Part shown: piece by piece, positions 31,632 to 38,900 of the stretch | Numbering within the stretch: the first letter of the stretch is position 1 | Layout: each line of letters opens with the position of its first letter | The notes under the pieces: model-generated | Seen by the model: the letters and a program-made list of their open reading frames with translations, nothing else | The model's database searches: none | Told to the model about the DNA's origin: nothing | Made by a program: the position numbers and the translations under genes | Origin: Deltaproteobacteria bacterium | Lineage (GTDB): Bacteria > Desulfobacterota > WTBG01 > CAIYCZ01 > CAIRTM01 | Direction of reading: 5' to 3' | Length of the DNA: 38,900 nt | Assembly: GCA_016875025.1 (NCBI GenBank) | Contig: VGSH01000017.1 | Span: 1-38,900 of the forward strand

Positions 31632-31679
31632 AGTGGTGGCGTCTCTGATGGTTATGACTAAAACGATCCGTGTATCCTG

Positions 31680-34322
31680 CTATGCTGTCTGCTCAATTAT
31701 CCCAAGCGCGGCTTGGAGTGCCTGCTGCAAACCTTCGGCGTTTTTACCGCCGGCCTGGGCCATTTCAGGCTTGCCGCCTCCGCGGCCGTCGATGAGCGGT
31801 GCGATCTGCCTGATAATCGCGCCGGCTGAAAACCGTTGTGTCAAGTCAGGCGTCACCATGCAGACAAGCTGCGCGCCATCAGCGGTTTTGGCGCCGATCA
31901 CAATAATGCCGCTGCCGAGCCGCTCGCGCAGGCTGTCGCCGTAAGAGCGCAGTGCCTTTGGGTCGCTTTCATCAACGATCGCGCCCAAAACCCTGACCCC
32001 GCCAACCTCGCGCACAGTGTCAAGAATGTTTGCCGCCTGACCGGCGATCAGGCGGCTTTTCAGCGACTCGATCTCGCGCTCAAGCGCCCGGGTGTGCTCC
32101 TGCAGGCGTTCTATTTTCTCGACAACGCCGCTGGGGTCGGCCTTCAAAAGCTCGGCAGCACGGCGCAGCTGCTCTTCCTGTGCGGCTACGTAATCAAAGG
32201 CACCCGCTCCGGTCACGGCCTCGATGCGGCGCACGCCTGCGGCCACGGCGCTTTCGCTCACGATCTTGAACAGTCCGATTTCACCCGCGGCGCGAACGTG
32301 AGTGCCGCCGCACAGCTCCATACTGAAATCGGAAACAGAGACCACGCGCACATGATCGGCATACTTTTCACCGAAAAGGGCGGTTGCGCCGCGGCCGACC
32401 GCATCCTGCTGCGACATCTGCTCGGTCGCAACAGGCGCGTTAGCCCTGATTCGTTCATTGACCTGTGTCTCAATATCGCGCAGCTGTTCATCTCCCAGGG
32501 CCTCAAAATGCGAAAAGTCGAACCGCAGCCGCTGGGGCGTAACCAGCGAGCCGGCCTGCTTGACGTGTGATCCCAGGCACTCCCGAAGCACAGCCTGCAG
32601 GATATGTGTTGCCGTGTGATTGCAGGCGATTGCCTGGCGACGGGCGGCATCGACCTGGAAGAGCGCTTCCGTGCCGGGCTTGACCGTACCGGATACAACC
32701 TCACCCACATGCACGATCAGATCACCGACCGGCTTAACGGTGTCTGTAATTGTAACCTTAAAATCAGGCCCGATGATCTCGCCCGCATCGCCGACCTGGC
32801 CGCCGGATTCCCCGTAAAACGGCGTGTCCGCCGCGATCAGGTGCACGTTGGCGCCTGATACAGCCTCCGAAACCTCGGACCCGAGGATCAGCACCTTGAC
32901 GATCTTTGTTTTCAGGTCACAGGCCGCATAGCCCGTAAACGCTCCGTGCAGGCCCTGCTGCGCCAGTTCGCGATACACTCCGGCCACGGCCTCATCGCCT
33001 GAGCCCTTCCAAGCCTTGCGGGCCCGCGTCTTTTGCGCCTGCATCGCAGCCTCAAAGCCTTCCGTATCAAGATCGAGGCCCTGCTCGGCCGCGATGTCGC
33101 GCGTCAGATCAACGGGGAATCCATAGGTATCATAGAGCTTGAACACCGTATCGCCGGCAATGCGCTGCTCTCCGGACGCTTTCAGGCGTGCCATTTCATC
33201 GGCGAGTATTTTCAGGCCCGATTCAAGCGTCGCGGAGAAAGCCTGCTCCTCGTTCAGGACCGCCTTTGTTATAAAATCAAGTGAGCGCTGCACCTCGGGA
33301 TAGGCCTCACGCATCTGGTCGGCAACCACGCGCACGGTTTCGTGCAGAAATGGTTTGCTGATCTCGAGCAGCTTGCCGTGGCGCATGGCGCGCCGCATGA
33401 TGCGCCTCAGAACATAGCCCCGGCCTTCGTTGGAGGGCAGCACGCCGTCGGCTATTAAAAACGCGGCCGCGCGTGTGTGATCGGCGATCACGCGGATGGA
33501 TACGTCGTGGTCGGTGTTTTTCCCGTAGTTCTTTGCGCTGATGGTTTCAATCGAGCTGATCAGGGGGCGGAACAGGTCGCTGTCGTAGTTGCTCGAAACA
33601 CCCTGAATGACCGCAGTCACGCGCTCAAGGCCCATGCCGGTGTCGATGCTGGGCCGGGGAAGGGGCGTGAGCGCTCCAGACGTATCGCGGTTGTACTGCA
33701 TGAACACGAGGTTCCAAAGCTCGAGGAACCGATCACAGTTGCAGCCAAGCGCGCACTCAGGCCGGCCGCAGCCCGCGGCCGCTCCCTGATCGATATGAAT
33801 CTCTGAGCACGGGCCGCAGGGCCCGGTATCGCCCATTGACCAGAAATTGTCCTTCATGCCGAGGCGCACGATGCGGCCCGGCAGCAGGCCGGGCATGTTT
33901 TCCCACAATGTGTACGCCTCGTCGTCCTCCTCGTACACGCTCACCCACAGCCTGGCCGGATCAATGCCCAGCTCTGCCGTGATGAACTCCCAGGCAAAGT
34001 CAATGGCTTCTTTTTTAAAATAATCGCCGAAGGAAAAGTTGCCGAGCATTTCAAAAAAAGTGTGATGGCGCGCGGTGCGGCCCACGTTTTCAAGATCATT
34101 ATGTTTGCCGCCGGCGCGCGCGCATTTCTGCACTGAAGTGGCGCGGGTATAGGGCCGCTTTTCCTCACCCAGAAACACGGCCTTGAACTGATTCATGCCC
34201 GCATTGGTGAACAGAAGCGTCGGATCATTCTGCGGAACGACCGGCGAGCTTGTCACGATGGTGTGGCCGTTTCGCTTAAAATAATCCAGAAACGCCGTTC
34301 TGATTTCAGCTGCTGTTTTCAT
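31680..34322 (-). CDS. alaS: Alanyl-tRNA synthetase
   Basis: AlaS charges tRNA-Ala and clears misacylated Ser and Gly. The 880-residue length is standard. The class II catalytic domain shows SSPVVPQNDPTLLFTNAGMNQF and NVGRTARHHTFFEMLGNFSFGDYF. The editing domain has the zinc ligands HTATH and CGGTH. The C-Ala/DHHA1 domain has GRGGGKPEMAQAGG. It follows recX on the same strand with a 143-base gap holding a long inverted repeat. The recA-recX-alaS order is widespread in Proteobacteria and related phyla. Confidence 0.97.
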   Translation of the reverse strand: MKTAAEIRTAFLDYFKRNGHTIVTSSPVVPQNDPTLLFTNAGMNQFKAVFLGEEKRPYTRATSVQKCARAGGKHNDLENVGRTARHHTFFEMLGNFSFGDYFKKEAIDFAWEFITAELGIDPARLWVSVYEEDDEAYTLWENMPGLLPGRIVRLGMKDNFWSMGDTGPCGPCSEIHIDQGAAAGCGRPECALGCNCDRFLELWNLVFMQYNRDTSGALTPLPRPSIDTGMGLERVTAVIQGVSSNYDSDLFRPLISSIETISAKNYGKNTDHDVSIRVIADHTRAAAFLIADGVLPSNEGRGYVLRRIMRRAMRHGKLLEISKPFLHETVRVVADQMREAYPEVQRSLDFITKAVLNEEQAFSATLESGLKILADEMARLKASGEQRIAGDTVFKLYDTYGFPVDLTRDIAAEQGLDLDTEGFEAAMQAQKTRARKAWKGSGDEAVAGVYRELAQQGLHGAFTGYAACDLKTKIVKVLILGSEVSEAVSGANVHLIAADTPFYGESGGQVGDAGEIIGPDFKVTITDTVKPVGDLIVHVGEVVSGTVKPGTEALFQVDAARRQAIACNHTATHILQAVLRECLGSHVKQAGSLVTPQRLRFDFSHFEALGDEQLRDIETQVNERIRANAPVATEQMSQQDAVGRGATALFGEKYADHVRVVSVSDFSMELCGGTHVRAAGEIGLFKIVSESAVAAGVRRIEAVTGAGAFDYVAAQEEQLRRAAELLKADPSGVVEKIERLQEHTRALEREIESLKSRLIAGQAANILDTVREVGGVRVLGAIVDESDPKALRSYGDSLRERLGSGIIVIGAKTADGAQLVCMVTPDLTQRFSAGAIIRQIAPLIDGRGGGKPEMAQAGGKNAEGLQQALQAALGIIEQTA

Positions 34323-34367
34323 TTTTAAATTATTCCCGTTAATGTTTTGTATTACCTGCCTGCTTTC

Positions 34368-34440
34368 ATCGGGATCGCTATCGGTATCGGGGTCGGATTA
34401 TAGATAAAAAAACGATTGCGATACCGATAGCGATCCCGAT
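34368..34440. repeat. Perfect 22-bp inverted repeat between recX and alaS
   Basis: The arm at 34368-34389 (ATCGGGATCGCTATCGGTAT and two more bases) pairs perfectly with 34419-34440 around a 29-base AT-rich loop. The arms are built from ATCGSNATCG-like hexamers. A related element lies at 36773-36832. Confidence 0.9.
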
Positions 34441-34465
34441 TTGTTAAAAGGCAGAGCGGCCTAAA

Positions 34466-34969
34466 CTAATCTTCGATGTCATCCGCACGCCCGTTCTTTT
34501 TCTTCTCCCACTCGCGCGCGGCCTGATACACCACATCGGTGCCGAAACCGCGCGAGCGCAGGAAATTAACCACCCGCGAGAGTGGCACGCCGGCCGCTGC
34601 CTTGCCGAAGCGCCCGGACAGGGCCTGGCGGGCGCTGTCTATCTGCGGAAAATCCTGTTGCACCTCTCGCAGCACCTGCCGGGCAAGCTCGCGCTCAATG
34701 CCGCGCTGCTGCAACTGCTGCTCGGCTTTCAACAGCCCCCAGCAGCGCTCCTTAAGCATCACCTGCGCCCAGCGTCGGGCAACATCGCCGTCATCAAGGT
34801 AGCCGAGAGCCTCCAGGCGCTGCAGGCACTGCTCAATCAGCTCAGGCGCACATGCTTTGCGCTCCAGTTTCAAGCGAACCTGTTCGCGGCTGTGCGCGCT
34901 GCGCGCGAGCATGGCATACGCCGCGCTCATCACAACCCGGAGATCAGGCTCGTCAGGCGCTGCGGCCAT
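34466..34969 (-). CDS. recX: Regulatory protein RecX
   Basis: RecX binds RecA filaments and limits their extension. The 167-residue protein shows the three-helix repeats of the family: [44 protein letters not shown], then [11 protein letters not shown], then the C-terminal [21 protein letters not shown]. Its start lies 17 bases inside the 3' end of recA, with GGAAG ahead, so translation is coupled. Confidence 0.93.
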   Translation of the reverse strand: MAAAPDEPDLRVVMSAAYAMLARSAHSREQVRLKLERKACAPELIEQCLQRLEALGYLDDGDVARRWAQVMLKERCWGLLKAEQQLQQRGIERELARQVLREVQQDFPQIDSARQALSGRFGKAAAGVPLSRVVNFLRSRGFGTDVVYQAAREWEKKKNGRADDIED

Positions 34970-35999
34970 TTTCGCTTCCGGCTTTTTCAGGAGCAGCCTT
35001 GATCAATCCGGCTTTTTCACGGATAACGCGCTCGATCTCGGAGCTGATATCAGGATTCTCACGCAGGAACGTCTTCACGTTTTCGCGGCCCTGGCCCAGG
35101 CGGTCTTTCTTATAGGAAAACCATGCGCCGCTTTTTTCAATCACGCCGCACTCAACGCCGAGGTCAACCAGGTCGCCTTCGCGTGAAATGCCCTCGCCGA
35201 ACATGATGTCGAACTCCACCTCGCGAAACGGCGGGGCCATTTTGTTTTTAACGACTTTCACCCGCGTACGGCTGCCGCGCACCTGGTCGCCTTCCTTGAT
35301 GGCGCCGATTTTGCGGATGTCCATGCGCATGGTGGCGTAGAATTTCAGCGCGTTGCCGCCGGTCGTGGTTTCGGGATTGCCGAACATCACGCCGATTTTC
35401 ATGCGAATCTGGTTGATGAAGATAACCGCTGTGCGCGAGCGGTTGATTGAGCCCGTGAGTTTGCGCAGGGCCTGCGACATCAGGCGGGCCTGAAGGCCCA
35501 TGTGCGAATCGCCCATATCGCCTTCGATTTCGGCCCGGGGCACGAGGGCCGCGACCGAGTCAACCACCAGAACGTCCACAGCGCCGCTGCGCACCAGCAC
35601 TTCGCTGATTTCAAGGGCCTGCTCACCGCTGTCAGGCTGGCTGATCAGCAGCTCGTCGGTTTTAACTCCCAGCTTGCGGGCGTAGGTCACGTCCAGAGCG
35701 TGCTCAGCATCGATAAACGCGGCTGATCCTCCCATGCGCTGGGCCTCGGCAACCACATGCAGGGCCAGGGTTGTTTTACCGGATGATTCCGGGCCGTAAA
35801 TTTCAATCACGCGGCCGCGCGGAATACCGCCGATGCCCAGGGCCAGATCAAGGCTCAGGGATCCGGTCGGAATAACCGGCACATCCTTCACCAGCGCGCC
35901 CTCTTCTCCCAGGCGCATGATGGCTCCCTTGCCGAACTGCTTTTCAATCTGGCTGACCGCCATGTCAAGCGCGCGCTGCCGGTTATCATCGTTTGCCAT
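34953..35999 (-). CDS. recA: Recombinase RecA
   Basis: RecA drives homologous recombination and activates LexA cleavage. The 348-residue product has Walker [10 protein letters not shown], the DNA-binding loops L1 and L2 (the latter around [27 protein letters not shown]) and an acidic-poor C-terminus ending in [12 protein letters not shown] use ATG 35999 because AGGAGG lies seven bases upstream; a TTG six bases earlier is possible. It lies 26 bases after thpR and overlaps recX. I found no obvious LexA box before the operon. Confidence 0.98.
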   Translation of the reverse strand: MANDDNRQRALDMAVSQIEKQFGKGAIMRLGEEGALVKDVPVIPTGSLSLDLALGIGGIPRGRVIEIYGPESSGKTTLALHVVAEAQRMGGSAAFIDAEHALDVTYARKLGVKTDELLISQPDSGEQALEISEVLVRSGAVDVLVVDSVAALVPRAEIEGDMGDSHMGLQARLMSQALRKLTGSINRSRTAVIFINQIRMKIGVMFGNPETTTGGNALKFYATMRMDIRKIGAIKEGDQVRGSRTRVKVVKNKMAPPFREVEFDIMFGEGISREGDLVDLGVECGVIEKSGAWFSYKKDRLGQGRENVKTFLRENPDISSEIERVIREKAGLIKAAPEKAGSENGRSA

Positions 36000-36025
36000 A
36001 CTCAAGCCTCCTTCATGTGTTGGTG

Positions 36026-36586
36026 TTACAGTCTGGATTCATGCACTGTTGTGTAGACCGGGCCGGTGGGCTGCAGATCGCTCTCTATGAGCGCCAGCCT
36101 GACGGCCTGAAATTCACCGAAGCAATGATCACGCCGTTCTTCCAGCAGGCCGCGCAAAACGCTGCGCGCACTGCCGTCGCGCACGCGCCCGAGCGTTATG
36201 TGCGCTGCAAACGGTTTTTTATCCTTTTGAAAGCCGAGCTCTTCCAGGCCATCTGCAATCCTGCGCTGCAGGTCCGGCAGCGCTCCGCAGTCGCGCAGCC
36301 CGGCCCAGACAACCTTGGGATTGCGCTCATTGGGGAAGGCCCCGATACCCTGCAGGGTAAAATCGATCGGTTTGAAGAGCGCGGCTGTTTCCTGCACCAG
36401 GGTGCTGATCTGTGCAAAGGCTGCGGCCGGAGTTGCACCGAGAAACGCAAGCGTCAGATGAATCGCGCGGGGGTTGACCCACTTGACACCGCCGGTTCTG
36501 CCGGCCAGATACTGCTGCTCGCATTCCAGCGCGCGCAGCGCCGCATCAGGCAGCAGAAGGGCAACAAAGGTTCGCAGTGTCTCCAC
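36026..36586 (-). CDS. thpR: RNA 2',3'-cyclic phosphodiesterase ThpR (2'-5' RNA ligase family)
   Basis: The 186-residue product belongs to the 2H phosphoesterases, with the two catalytic HxTx motifs HLTLAFLG and HITLGRV. It opens 2',3'-cyclic phosphates on RNA ends; the ligase activity is an in vitro observation. I choose GTG 36586 since GGAGG lies six bases upstream and the family begins at [12 protein letters not shown]; an ATG 15 bases earlier would overlap that ribosome site. It is the first gene of thpR-recA-recX-alaS. Confidence 0.93.
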   Translation of the reverse strand: METLRTFVALLLPDAALRALECEQQYLAGRTGGVKWVNPRAIHLTLAFLGATPAAAFAQISTLVQETAALFKPIDFTLQGIGAFPNERNPKVVWAGLRDCGALPDLQRRIADGLEELGFQKDKKPFAAHITLGRVRDGSARSVLRGLLEERRDHCFGEFQAVRLALIESDLQPTGPVYTTVHESRL

Positions 36587-36772
36587 GCTTTTCCTCCGCA
36601 TAAAAAAATACACACGTAACACAGGCGCTGATTTTTGTCAATGAGCCGTTGCAGGCCCTGCGGATCCCGCGGCATACAGTTCTTTTGCCTTGCCCGCCGC
36701 TGGTAAAACAGATAGAATGTCACGGCTACGCATACACAGGCCCCATGTATGGTATTTAAAATCGGGATCGAA

Positions 36773-36832
36773 ATCGCTATCGGGATCGGCTTTTCTAAAA
36801 CCATCGATTTCGATACCGATCCCGATAGCGAT
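36773..36832. repeat. 17-bp inverted repeat of the same family
   Basis: ATCGCTATCGGGATCGG (36773-36789) pairs perfectly with CCGATCCCGATAGCGAT (36816-36832). The flanks extend the ATCG-rich pattern. It lies between thpR and the divergent P-type ATPase gene and shares its core hexamers with the element at 34368-34440. The rest of 36587-36917 shows no gene. Confidence 0.88.
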
Positions 36833-36917
36833 ATAGAGAGCAAATTCTTGATACAGGAACACAGTCTTCGCAGGGCACTGTACCCTGCAACCGTGCCCCC
36901 ACGAAAGAACCCGAAAC

Positions 36918-38900
36918 ATGACACCTTCTCCCTCGCCCGCATTCGACTGCCCTGAACCGCATGCCAGCACTCTCGATGATGTTATGGCCGCCCTGAACAG
37001 CAGCCCCGGGGGCCTGAGCGCTGATGAGGCCGCCCGGCGCCTTGCCGTGACCGGGCCCAACCTTTTACCCTCGCCGCCCGGCCCGGGCCTGCTCAGGCGG
37101 TTTTTCAAGCATTTCAATGACCCGCTTATCTATGTGCTGCTCGCGGCAGCGGGAGTAACAGCCCTGCTGCTACACTGGGTCGACACGGGTGTTATCCTGG
37201 GCGTGGTGGTAATCAACGCCATTATCGGCTTTATCCAGGAAGGCAAGGCTGAAAAGGCGCTTGAAGGCATCCGTAAAATGCTCTCTCTGCGCGCGCATGT
37301 TCTGCGCGACACTTTCTGGACGAATATTGATGCCGGGCATGTCGTTCCCGGCGATGTCGTGCGCCTGCGCTCGGGAGACCGCGTACCCGCGGACATGCGC
37401 CTGTTTGAGGTGCACAGCCTGTGCGTCGAGGAATCGGCCCTGACCGGCGAATCGGTCCCGGTGGAAAAAAATACCGCGGCAGTCGGTCGGGATGCCGTGC
37501 CGGGAGACCAGTCCTGCATGGCGTTTTCGGGCACGCTGGTTACGGCCGGCCGCGCAATCGGAGTGGTTATTGGAACGGGCTCGGCGACCCAAATCGGTCG
37601 CATCAGCACCATGCTCGCAGGGGTACAGACGATATCGACACCGCTGACCCGCCAGATGACGCGCTTCGGTACAATGCTCTCAATCGGTATCGTCGCCCTG
37701 GCAATCCTGATGTTTTTTACCGGGTATCTGGTTCATGACCGCGGCTTTGCGGAGCTTTTCTTCGCAGCCATCGGCTTTGCCGTGGCTGCCATCCCCGAGG
37801 GCCTGCCGGCAGTTCTCAGCATCACCCTGGCCCTTGGCGTCCAGCGCATGGCCCAACACAGCGCGATAACACGCAGGCTCAACGCGGTCGAAACCCTGGG
37901 CTCGGTCACGGTTATCTGTTCGGATAAAACCGGCACGCTCACCTGCAATGAGATGACCGCCCGGCATGTGATTACCCGCTGCGCGCGCTATGATGTTGAA
38001 GGCACCGGATATGCGCCGAACGGCTCCATTCTGTACGAGGGAAAATCTGTTACCACCGCTGAAAATGCTGATCTGCTTGGGCTCATTGAGGTCATGGCCG
38101 TATGTAATGACGCACATGTTGTCGAGGAAGACGGCCACTGGAAAGTGGTGGGAGAACCCACCGAGGGAGCGCTTCGCACGCTCGCACTCAAGAGCGCTTT
38201 TAATGCTGAAGACCACCGGCGACTGGCCGTGATTCCGTTCGAATCCCATAACAAATTCATGGCCGCTCTTGTCAGTGAACCCTCAGGGCAGCGAAGCATC
38301 CTGCTCAAGGGCGCTCCCGACCGTCTGCTTGAGCGCTGCACGCAACAAATCGGGCCCAAGGGCTCCCATGAACAGCTTGATCGCGCTTTCTGGGAGCGCT
38401 GCATTGATGAACTGAGCGCGCAAGGGCTGCGGGTGCTGGCGGCCGCCGCACGCGCTGCGGATACACAGGCTGACACGCTGGCCATCAACGAACTGCATGA
38501 CCTGACGTTCCTGGGTTTGGTCGGCATCATTGACCCGCCACGGCCCGAAGCGATCCGCGCAATCGCCCTGTGCCGCCAGGCAGGCATACGGGTCAAAATG
38601 ATCACCGGCGACCATGCCGGCACCGCTTGTGCCATAGGCCGCGAAATGGGCATCGGCTCTGAGGCGGGCGCCATTTCAGGCCATGACCTCGAAAAAGCAA
38701 CTGATGCAGAACTGCAGCGGATTGTCCAGCGCTATGATATTTTCGCTCGCACCAGCCCCGAGCACAAGCTGCGACTGGTGACCGCCCTGCAGGCCGAAGG
38801 AGAGGTCGTTGCCATGACCGGCGACGGCATCAATGACGCCCCTGCCCTGAAACGCGCCGACGTGGGCGTGGCCATGGGCATAAAAGGAACCGAGGCTACC
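36918..38900 (+). CDS. P-type cation-transporting ATPase (P2A-like), cut by the window end
   Basis: 661 codons are open from ATG 36918 to the window edge without a stop. The N-terminal cation ATPase domain (LSADEAARRLAVTGPNLLP) is followed by membrane segments. The actuator loop has TGES (176-179), and PEGLP sits in the ion-binding helix 4. DKTGT has phospho-Asp336, and the nucleotide domain runs to MTGDGINDAPALKRADVGVAMG near the edge. PEGLP with this length suggests the Ca2+/Mn2+ (P2A, PMR1/SERCA-like) branch; Na+/K+ export cannot be excluded. The last membrane helices lie outside the window. It is divergent from thpR. Confidence 0.95.
   Translation, partial: MTPSPSPAFDCPEPHASTLDDVMAALNSSPGGLSADEAARRLAVTGPNLLPSPPGPGLLRRFFKHFNDPLIYVLLAAAGVTALLLHWVDTGVILGVVVINAIIGFIQEGKAEKALEGIRKMLSLRAHVLRDTFWTNIDAGHVVPGDVVRLRSGDRVPADMRLFEVHSLCVEESALTGESVPVEKNTAAVGRDAVPGDQSCMAFSGTLVTAGRAIGVVIGTGSATQIGRISTMLAGVQTISTPLTRQMTRFGTMLSIGIVALAILMFFTGYLVHDRGFAELFFAAIGFAVAAIPEGLPAVLSITLALGVQRMAQHSAITRRLNAVETLGSVTVICSDKTGTLTCNEMTARHVITRCARYDVEGTGYAPNGSILYEGKSVTTAENADLLGLIEVMAVCNDAHVVEEDGHWKVVGEPTEGALRTLALKSAFNAEDHRRLAVIPFESHNKFMAALVSEPSGQRSILLKGAPDRLLERCTQQIGPKGSHEQLDRAFWERCIDELSAQGLRVLAAAARAADTQADTLAINELHDLTFLGLVGIIDPPRPEAIRAIALCRQAGIRVKMITGDHAGTACAIGREMGIGSEAGAISGHDLEKATDAELQRIVQRYDIFARTSPEHKLRLVTALQAEGEVVAMTGDGINDAPALKRADVGVAMGIKGTEAT

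Overview
The window reads as chromosomal DNA of a Gram-negative (diderm), GC-rich bacterium. An outer-membrane porin, a recA-recX-alaS block, a Pil-Chp-like chemosensory operon, c-di-GMP (PilZ) and bacteriohemerythrin genes, ferrous iron uptake by FeoAAB and nickel genes together suggest a deltaproteobacterial (Desulfobacterota-like) or related lineage living at low oxygen. This placement is inference; no rRNA is present to settle it.

Layout. 1-650: tRNA-Asn and a GIY-YIG nuclease-like ORF, followed by a second, partial tRNA-Asn 3' end, each tRNA end with its own terminator. 857-3300 (minus strand): an OprB-like porin behind a NikMN/CbiMN-type nickel/cobalt permease, with two NikR-box-like operators upstream. 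3424-7953 (minus): an iron block with two small Cys-rich proteins, a FeoB-associated Cys-rich membrane protein, FeoB, two FeoA proteins and a DtxR-family regulator. Three TTAG-N6-CTAA sites resembling DtxR/IdeR boxes precede its transcription units. 8464-9433: an exported LA_2272-type repeat protein and a PilZ protein. 9867-19195 (minus): a seven-gene chemosensory operon: response regulator with zinc ribbon, DUF4388 protein, response regulator, CheW with zinc ribbon and seven 14-residue repeats, PilJ-like receptor, hybrid CheA, bacteriohemerythrin. 19406-20919: FxsA and a DUF362 protein. 21227-24644: lon and thiL, overlapping by 92 bases. 24679-24908: three nested inverted repeats. 24951-26588: larB, then a FitAB/VapBC-type toxin-antitoxin pair, then a diverged second copy of the last 25 codons of larB. 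26617-31631: a GT14 glycosyltransferase, a SIMPL protein, an unrecognised membrane protein, a CIA30 protein, an exported small Sm-like protein and a HemF-like protein. 31680-36586 (minus): alaS, recX, recA, thpR, with related long inverted repeats on either side of recX-recA-thpR. 36918 to the end: a P-type cation ATPase cut by the window edge.

Themes. Metal economy links the left part (nickel permease and porin, Feo system and its probable DtxR regulon) with larB, whose product starts synthesis of the nickel-pincer cofactor. The chemosensory operon could couple oxygen or another signal (hemerythrin) to surface motility. Two small gene cassettes (GIY-YIG and the toxin-antitoxin pair) each sit between a complete gene and a displaced copy of that gene's 3' end, the footprint expected of insertion at gene 3' ends. 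Palindromic REP/MITE-like elements are frequent between genes.
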